DNA of 64,000 bases. Origin: Hyphomonadaceae bacterium (GTDB lineage: Bacteria > Pseudomonadota > Alphaproteobacteria > Caulobacterales > Hyphomonadaceae). The first letter of the stretch is position 1. Each line of letters starts with the position of its first letter. A model generated the notes under the pieces. That model was not told where the DNA came from. It did no database searches and was given only the letters and a program-made list of their open reading frames with translations. The DNA lies in NCBI GenBank assembly GCA_024742355.1, contig JANSYM010000004.1:124001-188000 (forward strand), in the 5' to 3' direction. This document shows, piece after piece, positions 35,435 to 42,762 of this stretch. The position numbers and the translations under genes are program-made.

Positions 35435-36775
35435 TTAGTCTTGTCCCGGTGTTCCCGCCGCGAAGTGTAGTCTGGCGTTTTGCGTGAGAGCGAGTTCGCC
35501 ATATCCGAACGCGAAATCGCGTCCTGTTTCACCGCGATCGACGACGTTGAGCTGGAGCGTTTCAAGTGTCGCGTTGTGCGCGAAAAGCCAGCCGCTCACC
35601 AGCGGGGCTGCGAACGAAGTGCCTGAAATTGGCACCTCCATACCGATCTCGGTGATGTCGATGCCGACGCCGCGGGCAGCAATATCAACGTGACTGCCCT
35701 GGCTGGCGAGCGGGTAGAGAGCCCCGGCCTCATCCACAGCGGTGACCCCGACCACACCGTCATAGGCGGCCGGATAAATGTTGCGGCTGAGCGGTCCGCC
35801 ATTGCCGACCGCTGCGACCAGCGTCCCGTCTGACTCGAGAAATTGCTGCACGGTCCAGGCGACGATGGCATTGTGCGGGCCGGCCAGGCTGGCATTTATC
35901 AGGTCGACGTCCTGCGTCATTTGCCAGTGCATCGCAGCCGCGATTGCTTCAGCGGTGATCGCCTCTTCGGGGCCAGCGACGAAGACGTCTGCCGCGCAGA
36001 TCGAGAGCGAACGCGAGGGATCAACTTGTCTCGCAGCGTCGATCAGGCGGTGCGCAACCGCTGCGCCATGCCGGGAATCCGAGACAGGGCCAGGGTCAAA
36101 TCGCTGCACCTGCGTGATGACTGCTTGAGCAGATGCCGGCAGTGATTTCACAGGGCCATCAATCAGGCCGACATTGCACGCACCGCCATTTGTGGGGGGC
36201 GCGACAAAGACGGAGTCAGATGCGGTTGGCGCGGGCGGACCGTTCGGTTCGAAGACATGATTGGGCGTGTAAAGTCCAACGGGGTCGATGTTGCTCAAGG
36301 TGCTCAGTAGCTCTGTGAGGTTCGCCGGACCGGCGCTTCGGAACAAGTAGAGTATCGCATCGCCCGACAGCGATCGTTCCCGGACCACTCGCAGATTGCG
36401 CCTCGCCATTTCCGCGAGCGCATCAGAAGATGGGTTCAGCGCCAGCACTTCCCCGCGCCGGATACGATCGCCATAGGGGTCAAGCACGATGATGCCGGGC
36501 TCGCGCGTGTCTGCGTCTGACTCAGCCGGATCATCGACGGGCTCTATCTCACGCACTGGCTCTGCGTCGACCTCGCGCACTGCGATATCGGTTACAGTAC
36601 GTTCGCGAACCCGGTCGGTCACCACGCGATCAGCGATGCGATCACGCGCGGCGATGCGGTCTTGCACCCGGTCCATGCGATCGAGCCGCTGGGCGCGATC
36701 CGCTCGCTGCGCTTCGGCGCCGAGCCATGGCAAAACGCCTATCAAGCACAGGACGATTATCCCCGGTCTCCGCAT
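35435..36775 (-). CDS. Subtilisin-like serine protease (S8) with Arg/Asp-rich N-terminal segment
   Basis: A 446-residue exported protease. A signal peptide (PGIIVLCLIGVLPWLGAEAQ) is followed by a low-complexity stretch of alternating Arg/Asp (RADRAQRLDRMDRVQDR and on to about residue 60) and a linker. The catalytic domain has the triad Asp in NVGLIDGPV, His in DSRHGAAVAHRL, the oxyanion Asn region VAAVGNGG and Ser in PISGTSFAAPLVSG. The Asp motif is degenerate but the residue is present. It is divergent from an ECF sigma gene. A promoter-like TGGAAT-N17-CGTAGTC precedes it, so it is a likely target of that sigma factor (inference). Confidence 0.88.
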   Translation of the reverse strand: MRRPGIIVLCLIGVLPWLGAEAQRADRAQRLDRMDRVQDRIAARDRIADRVVTDRVRERTVTDIAVREVDAEPVREIEPVDDPAESDADTREPGIIVLDPYGDRIRRGEVLALNPSSDALAEMARRNLRVVRERSLSGDAILYLFRSAGPANLTELLSTLSNIDPVGLYTPNHVFEPNGPPAPTASDSVFVAPPTNGGACNVGLIDGPVKSLPASAQAVITQVQRFDPGPVSDSRHGAAVAHRLIDAARQVDPSRSLSICAADVFVAGPEEAITAEAIAAAMHWQMTQDVDLINASLAGPHNAIVAWTVQQFLESDGTLVAAVGNGGPLSRNIYPAAYDGVVGVTAVDEAGALYPLASQGSHVDIAARGVGIDITEIGMEVPISGTSFAAPLVSGWLFAHNATLETLQLNVVDRGETGRDFAFGYGELALTQNARLHFAAGTPGQD

Positions 36776-36797
36776 GCGATCCCCTTGTGTTCCTGAC

Positions 36798-36827
36798 GAC
36801 TACGTCGCGTTGGAGTATATCATTCCA
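36798..36827 (-). promoter_or_regulatory. Candidate ECF-sigma promoter of the S8 protease gene
   Basis: On the minus strand, -35 TGGAAT (36827-36822), a 17-bp spacer and -10 CGTAGTC (36804-36798), ending 22 bp before the start codon. A near-identical pair (TGAAAT-N16-CGTAGTC) precedes the Arg/Asp-rich protein gene at 39537-39565. The shared form suggests recognition by the locally encoded ECF sigma factor. Confidence 0.5.
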
Positions 36828-36845
36828 TGGAAAATGAAGAAAATC

Positions 36846-36874
36846 GGGAAGAAATTCGCGATGATGACGTAGTA
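36846..36874 (+). promoter_or_regulatory. Weak candidate autoregulatory ECF promoter
   Basis: GGGAAG-N16-CGTAGTA on the plus strand, just before the sigma gene. The -10 matches the other two local promoters in six of seven bases, but the -35 is poorer. Transcription would start almost at the start codon, so the message would be nearly leaderless. Confidence 0.3.
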
Positions 36875-36879
36875 TCTCT

Positions 36880-37410
36880 GTGAATATGGCGAGGAGTCCC
36901 GAACGTCTGGTCCGCGAAGGCCTGGTCCAGCATCTGCCGAAGTTTCGGCGGTTTGCCCTGTCGCTCGCGCGCAATCAGGCGGATGCGGACGACCTCGTGC
37001 AGGCAGGATTTGAGCGCGCTCTGGCAAAAGCCAGGTCTTACAATCCCGCCTACAAGATCGAAACCTGGGTGTTCAAGATCATCCAAAACTACTGGACCGA
37101 TCAAATGCGGAAACAAGCGAGACGCGGAACCAATGTTGATATTGATGAAGCTTATTCCCTCATGGGCGAAGATGGCCGTCAATCGGTCGAGACCCGCGAC
37201 CTTTCCTTCAAGGCACGCCTGGCGATCGAGCAATTGCCGGAAGATCATCGAAGCGTTGTCGCCCTGGTTCTGGTGAATGGCGAAAGCTACAAGGATGCAG
37301 CGGAGATACTCGGCGTGCCCGTGGGTACGGTAATGAGCCGACTGTATCGGGCGCGGCAGACGCTGATGCAACAATTGGACAGTGATCACACGCGCGGAGG
37401 CCGGGCATGA
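36880..37410 (+). CDS. ECF-type RNA polymerase sigma factor
   Basis: A 176-residue sigma-70 family protein with only regions 2 and 4. Region 2 is seen as RNQADADDLVQAGFERALAK (2.1-2.2) and KIETWVFKIIQNYWTDQMRK (2.4). Region 4 is seen as QLPEDHRSVVALVLVNGESY and AAEILGVPVGTVMSRLYRAR (helix-turn-helix). The GTG at 36880 and the ATG at 36886 are both possible starts. Its stop overlaps the start of the downstream anti-sigma gene (ATGA), the usual arrangement. Confidence 0.93.
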   Translation: MNMARSPERLVREGLVQHLPKFRRFALSLARNQADADDLVQAGFERALAKARSYNPAYKIETWVFKIIQNYWTDQMRKQARRGTNVDIDEAYSLMGEDGRQSVETRDLSFKARLAIEQLPEDHRSVVALVLVNGESYKDAAEILGVPVGTVMSRLYRARQTLMQQLDSDHTRGGRA

Positions 37411-38159
37411 TTCCGGACGATTTCGAACTCATGGCCTATGTCGATGGCGAATTGGATGCGCAGTCGAGCAAACGAATTGCAGAAGCGGTTGAGGCAGACC
37501 CGGCATTGCAGGCAAAAGTCGATGCGCTGATTGAAAGCCGCACGGTGGCACGCGCTGCCTATGCGCCAATGCAAGAGGCGCCTTTGTCTCGAGCGCTGCA
37601 GGACATGATGGACGATCTGGAAGCTGGGCTTGAATCACACAGCGATGCGCCAGCCTGGCAAAGCGCTGACGCGTCACCATCTGGCGGCGCTGGCATGCTG
37701 TCATGGGCCCGCCATCGTGCGGCTGCCATGACCGCGATGGGCGTAGCCGTCGGCGCACTGGCGACATGGGCACTCATGCCTCAGACGCAGACAGAGGCTT
37801 TCTTGACCCTGACCGAAGCGACCGGAACGCAGTTGTCGGATCGCGCTCAACGCGCGTTGAGCCAGACGCCAGCCGGGGAGAACGTAGACGGATTCACTGT
37901 GCAAACCAGTTTTGTGTCTGGCGCGGGGCGGTCTTGCCGTCAGTTTACGCTTGTGGATCAGGATGGGATCGCGTGTTTGGACGCGAGCGAGTGGCATCTC
38001 GTCATTCTCACGGACGTCGCTGGCAGTAGCGACTTTCAAGCTGCGGGCGGCACCGATCCGATGGCAGTGGCGACAGCCGGGCTCGGTGTCGCCAGAGTGC
38101 TAACTGATGAGGAAGAGGCGGCGCAAATTGCGCAGAACTGGCGCCGCCAAGTGGATTAA
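37407..38159 (+). CDS. Anti-sigma factor with one membrane segment
   Basis: A 250-residue protein. An N-terminal anti-sigma domain-like segment is present (DFELMAYVDGELDAQSSKRIAEAVEADP, of the zinc-finger/RskA-like kind but without an obvious Cys pair). A membrane helix lies near residues 106-126 (AAAMTAMGVAVGALATWALM). The C-terminal part would be periplasmic, with two cysteines (SCRQFTLVDQDGIACL). It overlaps the sigma gene by 4 bp. It would hold the sigma at the membrane until a periplasmic signal arrives; the nearby periplasmic protease could be a target or a release factor (inference). Confidence 0.85.
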   Translation: MIPDDFELMAYVDGELDAQSSKRIAEAVEADPALQAKVDALIESRTVARAAYAPMQEAPLSRALQDMMDDLEAGLESHSDAPAWQSADASPSGGAGMLSWARHRAAAMTAMGVAVGALATWALMPQTQTEAFLTLTEATGTQLSDRAQRALSQTPAGENVDGFTVQTSFVSGAGRSCRQFTLVDQDGIACLDASEWHLVILTDVAGSSDFQAAGGTDPMAVATAGLGVARVLTDEEEAAQIAQNWRRQVD

Positions 38160-38929
38160 CGTGAGAAGACCAGTCGCGCCCCGCCGCCATAATCCGGGCC
38201 ACCATCGCTAAGACCCGTAAGCCCGTAGACCTGGACGCGAACCTGGCTGGACAGACCGAAGCTGAGCCATGATGACAGTTCATGGGCATCGTCGACACCG
38301 TCGCTCGCGGCTTGACTAAAATCGTAAGCGAGCCCCCAGCTGGAGCCGGCCTGGGTGTACCGCACCGCGCCGAGCGAACCGAACGCGATATCATTCAGGT
38401 CTCGTCCGTCCGGGTCGCCATTGACGCGGTAACCGCCGCCGCCAAACAGGCTCCAGGTGCCAATATTTCGAATCAGGTCGGCGCTGGCGGAATAGTCCGC
38501 TTCGCCGGTGCCGAGGCCCTGGTCTTCGTCCGCGGTCGGGAGTTTCACCCGTCCCGTCAGATCGAGTTCCCATCTGCCCTGATCGTCGAGCCGGGTGGTT
38601 TTGGTGACCCGCAGATTGAGATCCCCAAATCCGGAGACATCTTCATTCGCCATTCGGATTGGCGCGGCGACATCGCGCACCAGCGGCAAGTCTTCTCCCA
38701 GAAAAATGCCAGGTCCCGACACCTGCAAATAAGGCAAAGACGCGCGAACCGACCAATCGCCATTATCAAGGCCGATGGCGATCGGGGCGTAGAACACGTC
38801 CGTATCCGCGCCGCCACCATAATCGCCGGTGGTGTACTCGGCGCCTGCTGAAACTGAAAACGATTGTGCGTAGGCCAGCGAACCAGCGTAGATCGACCCG
38901 ATGCCGAACATGACTGCGAGTGTCTTCAT
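38156..38929 (-). CDS. Outer-membrane beta-barrel protein (transporter-like)
   Basis: A 257-residue exported protein. The signal peptide is LAVMFGIGSIYAGSLAYAQ. It is followed by alternating amphipathic strands rich in Gly/Asp/aromatics (VSAGAEYTTGDYGGGADTDV, IGLDNGDWSVRASLPYLQ, WELDLTGRVKLPTA), ending in the barrel-type C-terminal GGARLVFSR. It resembles small transporter/phenol-pathway-like barrels. The ATG at 38929 follows GGAGGGATATT. It lies 78 bp downstream of the Arg/Asp-rich gene and converges on the anti-sigma gene with a 4-bp overlap. Confidence 0.75.
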   Translation of the reverse strand: MKTLAVMFGIGSIYAGSLAYAQSFSVSAGAEYTTGDYGGGADTDVFYAPIAIGLDNGDWSVRASLPYLQVSGPGIFLGEDLPLVRDVAAPIRMANEDVSGFGDLNLRVTKTTRLDDQGRWELDLTGRVKLPTADEDQGLGTGEADYSASADLIRNIGTWSLFGGGGYRVNGDPDGRDLNDIAFGSLGAVRYTQAGSSWGLAYDFSQAASDGVDDAHELSSWLSFGLSSQVRVQVYGLTGLSDGGPDYGGGARLVFSR

Positions 38930-39007
38930 AATATCCCTCCAATTGACAACATAGCGCATGCGGGAAAGGTCTGCGAACCTTCCCCGCATGCTGGGCGTGC
39001 GCCCGAC

Positions 39008-39508
39008 CTAATTCCGGCCCGGACGATCCCGAACCGGGCGGTCTCGTACAGGGCGATCGATGCGCGCACGATCAATGCGCGTGACCCGGTCTCGAACGCG
39101 GTCGGTTTGACGGTCGCGCACGCGGTCGATTTGTCGATCCCGCACAATATCTCGGCGTTTGACATCGCGTCTGACGCGATCACTGGGATGATACGCATTC
39201 CACAGGCGCCGCGGATTGATGCCAAGCTCTTCAGCGATTTTCAGGAAGATCCGCTGACGCGATGCATCCGGATAGGCATTGTGAATGCGCTTATACAGAT
39301 GCAACACTTTGCGATGCAGCGCAGGTGGGACGCCCTCAGGTGGCGCAGGTCGGTGCGCGCGATCTGAGACGTCTGACAGGATGACGGCTGGACCGGCAAT
39401 CTCTGCAGGCTCTGCCGCCTGCGCAGCGGCCGATGTGGCGAAATAGGCCGTCGCGCCAACGGCCACGGCGACATAGAGCCCGCACACTGCGATCGTTTTC
39501 AGTTTCAT
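39008..39508 (-). CDS. Exported Arg/Asp-repeat protein
   Basis: A 166-residue protein of unknown function. A signal peptide (GLYVAVAVGATAYFATSAAAQA) and a helical middle (PALHRKVLHLYKRIHNAYP and KIAEELGINPRRLWNAYHP) are followed by a C-terminal tail of about 55 residues. The tail is built almost only from Arg, Asp, Val and Ile (RDRQIDRVRDRQTDRVRDR and on to PVRDRPGRN). A similar Arg/Asp tract is in the nearby S8 protease. The start has an excellent AGGAGG. An ECF-like promoter precedes it. It probably belongs to the sigma factor's regulon. Confidence 0.8.
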   Translation of the reverse strand: MKLKTIAVCGLYVAVAVGATAYFATSAAAQAAEPAEIAGPAVILSDVSDRAHRPAPPEGVPPALHRKVLHLYKRIHNAYPDASRQRIFLKIAEELGINPRRLWNAYHPSDRVRRDVKRRDIVRDRQIDRVRDRQTDRVRDRVTRIDRARIDRPVRDRPVRDRPGRN

Positions 39509-39536
39509 GTCGTGCCTCCTAGTGTTGCGACACCAG

Positions 39537-39565
39537 GACTACGATTGTCGGCCCGAATTATTTCA
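39537..39565 (-). promoter_or_regulatory. Candidate ECF-sigma promoter of the Arg/Asp-repeat gene
   Basis: Minus-strand TGAAAT (39565-39560), a 16-bp spacer and CGTAGTC (39543-39537), 28 bp before the start codon. It shares its -10 heptamer and five of six -35 bases with the promoter of the S8 protease gene. Confidence 0.5.
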
Positions 39566-39589
39566 CGCGGTGTTGTCTGCGCGTGCCGG

Positions 39590-41155
39590 TCACGTCGACT
39601 CGACTTTCACGAAGCTCATCGCAAAGGCGGCGAAGCAGAAGCTCGCGGCGCCGAACAGGACAGCCAGAAGTGGCACCCCGCCAACCATGGGTGCGACGCT
39701 GGATTCCAGCGTTTTCAGGATGGGCCCCATCGTGCCGGCGACCAGCAATTGCGGCAGCACGATGAAGAAATTGAAGATGCCCATATAGATGCCCATTTTC
39801 TTGACCGGCAGCGCGTCCGCCAGGATTGCGTAAGGCAAAGCAAGGATCGATCCCCAGGCCATGCCGAGGCCGACCATCGGGATCAGCAAACCATATTGCG
39901 ATCCGAACAAATGATAGCCGATGAAGCCCGCTGCGCCGGCCAGCAAGTTGAACGCATGCAGACTGCGTGTGCCGACCTTGCGGGCAATATTGGCGATGAC
40001 GAAGGCATAGATGGCGGCAACGCCGTTCTGGACCATGAACATAATCCCGACCCAGTCGCCGGCATCCTGATAGGCTTTGGTGCTGGCATCGGCGGTGTCC
40101 CAGGCCTGCAAGGCGACGGCAGGTGTGGTGTAGATCCACATGATGAACAAGCTGACCCAGGAGAAGAACTGAACCACCGCCAGGCGCTTCATCACCGTTG
40201 GCATTGTTGTAAGGTCACCGAGGACGTCTGACAGGAAGTTGCGTGCGTTGCGATCTGAGCGCACCAAGAGTGAATTCAGCAGGAACAAGGCGCCCAGAAA
40301 AACCGTGCCACCCGTGATGATGTAGAATTGCTGATTCCCGTTCAGGGCATGGACGGCATAGGTCAGGCCCAGGCCGAAGGCCGTGGTCAGGCCGCCCCAA
40401 AGCTGAAAGAAGCCGGCGCCTGGGCGCTCTGACGTTTCGATTCCGCCTTCCTGTTCAAAGATATTGTCGTCATCTTTGCCGAAATCCTCCAACTGTTCAG
40501 GGGAGTATTCCTTGGTTGTGAAAACCGTCCAGGCAACAGCAAGGAAGAGCGCAGCACCGCCAATGTAGAAAGAGATACGGACATTGTCCGGGATGATCCC
40601 TTCCGGCGCTTCATTCGAGACGCCCAGCGCGTTCAGGACGAATGGCGCCGCACTGGCGAGGACGGCGCCTGTGCCGATGAAGATGGTCTGCATCGAGTAT
40701 CCGAGCGGGCGCTGCTTGCTTGGCAGCATGTCGCCGACAAAGGCGCGGAAAGGCTCCATGGTGATGTTCAGGCTGGCGTCGAGAATCCAGAGTGTGCCGG
40801 CCGCAATCCAGAGATAGGGCGAATTCGGCATGATGAAGAGCGCGAGCGTGGTCAGGATTGCACCAACCAGGAAATAGGGGCGCCGGCGACCGAGAGGTCC
40901 CCAAGTCTTGTCACTGAAATAGCCAATGATTGGCTGCATGATGAGGCCGGTTACCGGGCCTGCCATCCACAGCAATGGTACCAGATCCATATCCGCACCA
41001 AGCGTCTGGAAGATCCGCGTAATATTACCATTCTGCAGGGCAAAGCCGATCTGGATCCCGAAAAAGCCGAACGACATGTTGACGATCTGGAACAGGTTCA
41101 GTTCCGGTTTTCGGATCGCGTCATCTGCGCCGGCGGCGCCTCCTGAAACAGCCAT
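39590..41155 (-). CDS. malY: Maltodextrin/sugar permease (MFS, SLC45-like MalY)
   Basis: A 521-residue inner-membrane transporter with about twelve helices. Its N-terminal helix QIVNMSFGFFGIQIGFALQ and loop motif FSDKTWGPLGRRRPYFLVG are those of the SLC45/sucrose-type sugar:proton symporters. In Caulobacter the homologous MalY is encoded beside the maltose TonB receptor. A charged loop in mid-protein (about residues 220-250) is acidic. It follows the GH13 gene by 11 bp with a strong GGAGGAAGAA, so the two form an operon. It would bring maltose/maltodextrin into the cytosol. Confidence 0.88.
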   Translation of the reverse strand: MAVSGGAAGADDAIRKPELNLFQIVNMSFGFFGIQIGFALQNGNITRIFQTLGADMDLVPLLWMAGPVTGLIMQPIIGYFSDKTWGPLGRRRPYFLVGAILTTLALFIMPNSPYLWIAAGTLWILDASLNITMEPFRAFVGDMLPSKQRPLGYSMQTIFIGTGAVLASAAPFVLNALGVSNEAPEGIIPDNVRISFYIGGAALFLAVAWTVFTTKEYSPEQLEDFGKDDDNIFEQEGGIETSERPGAGFFQLWGGLTTAFGLGLTYAVHALNGNQQFYIITGGTVFLGALFLLNSLLVRSDRNARNFLSDVLGDLTTMPTVMKRLAVVQFFSWVSLFIMWIYTTPAVALQAWDTADASTKAYQDAGDWVGIMFMVQNGVAAIYAFVIANIARKVGTRSLHAFNLLAGAAGFIGYHLFGSQYGLLIPMVGLGMAWGSILALPYAILADALPVKKMGIYMGIFNFFIVLPQLLVAGTMGPILKTLESSVAPMVGGVPLLAVLFGAASFCFAAFAMSFVKVEST

Positions 41156-41166
41156 TTCTTCCTCCG

Positions 41167-42588
41167 CTAAGTCTTGTTCTTGTTCGACACCAGAACCACG
41201 CCGCGCCAGGGACCGTAAGTCCGCGTCGCGCCCAGTCTGATCGTATCATTGTTCCCGGTCAGCGCATCGGTCCAGGCGCCGGCAGCCGGGCCATCCGTGA
41301 TGGCGAAATCTGCTGGCTCATCCGACAGATTGAAAAAGACCAGCACGTGGTTGCCATCCTTTTCACGTGCAAAGCTCAGGATCTGGCCGGGATTGTCCGT
41401 CGAGACCGGAATGATGCGGCCGCCCGCGGCGCCATTGTGAAGCGCCGGGTTCTCGGTCTTGATCGCGATCAATCGCTTGATCAACTCGCCATCCGCATGC
41501 GTGCCATCACCCCATTCAATCGGGTCGCGCTCGAAGAATTCCAGCTGGTCCTGATTGCCGACTTCCTGACCATTATGGATGAGCGGGATGCCCTCAGTGA
41601 CGAAGGACAGGGTCAGCATCACGTGATAGGCGTCGCCATAGATCTCGCCGGTGGAGCCGTCCCAGGCGTTCTGGTCATGGTTTTCCGTATACAGCATGCG
41701 ATAGGCATCGAGTGGCCAGGTCGAGATCTGTTGACTGAGATAACCGCGCAGATCACCGGCATCTGACTGGCCCTTGGCGATCCTTTGTGCGGCCTCTTTC
41801 CAGGCCCAGGCATATGTCGCGTCGAACGCCTTTCGGTGCATGTCGCGCTGTTGCCATTCCGCGAGCATGAAGACCGGTTTGATTGCGTTCAGCTCAGCCC
41901 GCGCGGTTTCCCAGAAGTCGAGTGGGACGAAACCGGCAACGTCGCAACGATAGCCGTCTATGTCGAATTCCTCGACCCAGTATTTCAACGCACGTGTCTT
42001 GTAGGCGCGTAGCTCGGGATTGGAGTAGTCGAGGTCGATAATGTCGGCCCAATCGGTCCACGGGGTCGGGTGAAAGTCACCTTTCCAGTCGGTCTCGTAC
42101 CAGTCCGGGTGGTCGGTCACCATCGGATTGTCCCAGGCCGTATGGTTGGCGACCCAGTCGAGAATGACCTTGAAACCCTGGTCATGCGCTGCGTCGACAA
42201 ATGAACGAAAGTCGTCTTCGGTTCCGAATTCCGGATTGACGCCGAAATAGTCCTTCACAGCGTAGGGGCTGCCCAGACTGCCTTTGCGATTGACCTCGCC
42301 GATCGGGTGGATCGGCATCAGCCACAGAATGTCGACCCCGAGCTCGCGCAAGCGCGGCAATTGCGCCTGCGCCGCTTTGAACGTGCCTTCCGGTGTGAAC
42401 TGGCGTGTGTTGATCTGATAGATGACGGCATCATCAGCCCAGTCCGGGTGATCGATCTGAACATATGGAGAGGGGGTGTAGATTGATTCCGATGATTGTC
42501 CGTTTGCAAGATTTTGCGAAACCTGATCGGTGTTGGCGCAAGCGCAGAGGGCAAATGCTGACAGCGCAGCGAGGGCGCGAATAATCAT
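41167..42588 (-). CDS. Alpha-amylase family lipoprotein (GH13)
   Basis: A 473-residue GH13 enzyme with a lipoprotein signal (ALSAFALCACANTD). Barrel motifs are VILDWVANHTA (region I), FDIDGYRCDVAG (nucleophile Asp), VFMLAEWQ (acid Glu) and LYTENHDQN (third Asp). A C-terminal beta domain follows (ILSFAREKDGNHVLVFFNLS). It would hydrolyse alpha-1,4-glucans in the periplasm or at the surface. It is the first gene of a leftward GH13-malY operon and divergent from the GH15 gene. Confidence 0.93.
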   Translation of the reverse strand: MIIRALAALSAFALCACANTDQVSQNLANGQSSESIYTPSPYVQIDHPDWADDAVIYQINTRQFTPEGTFKAAQAQLPRLRELGVDILWLMPIHPIGEVNRKGSLGSPYAVKDYFGVNPEFGTEDDFRSFVDAAHDQGFKVILDWVANHTAWDNPMVTDHPDWYETDWKGDFHPTPWTDWADIIDLDYSNPELRAYKTRALKYWVEEFDIDGYRCDVAGFVPLDFWETARAELNAIKPVFMLAEWQQRDMHRKAFDATYAWAWKEAAQRIAKGQSDAGDLRGYLSQQISTWPLDAYRMLYTENHDQNAWDGSTGEIYGDAYHVMLTLSFVTEGIPLIHNGQEVGNQDQLEFFERDPIEWGDGTHADGELIKRLIAIKTENPALHNGAAGGRIIPVSTDNPGQILSFAREKDGNHVLVFFNLSDEPADFAITDGPAAGAWTDALTGNNDTIRLGATRTYGPWRGVVLVSNKNKT

Positions 42589-42665
42589 GAGACCGTTTCC
42601 TCCAGCATGCGCTTTCTGTCATACGCATTGCGTTCTGCTTGAGGTAAAGCCGATTTTGAGGGAAT

Positions 42666-42749
42666 TTGCAAACGGTTTGGCGCAAAAAATGTGGTTGACC
42701 ATTTTTCATACCTCGACAATCATGCGCAGATAATTGCAAAAATTTGCGA
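42666..42749. promoter_or_regulatory. LacI-type operator region between GH13/malY and GH15 genes
   Basis: TTGCAA at 42666-42671 runs into the dyad CAAAC-G-GTTTG (42669-42679). A tandem TTGCAA-AAAT-TTGCGA lies at 42734-42749 with 10-bp spacing. The same tandem with the same AAAT spacer occurs at 53035-53050 before the TonB receptor. It sits in the divergent gap, 14 bp from the GH15 start codon. Likely binding sites of the LacI regulator at 51976-52995. Confidence 0.6.
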
Positions 42750-42762
42750 AAGGGTGGTCGCG

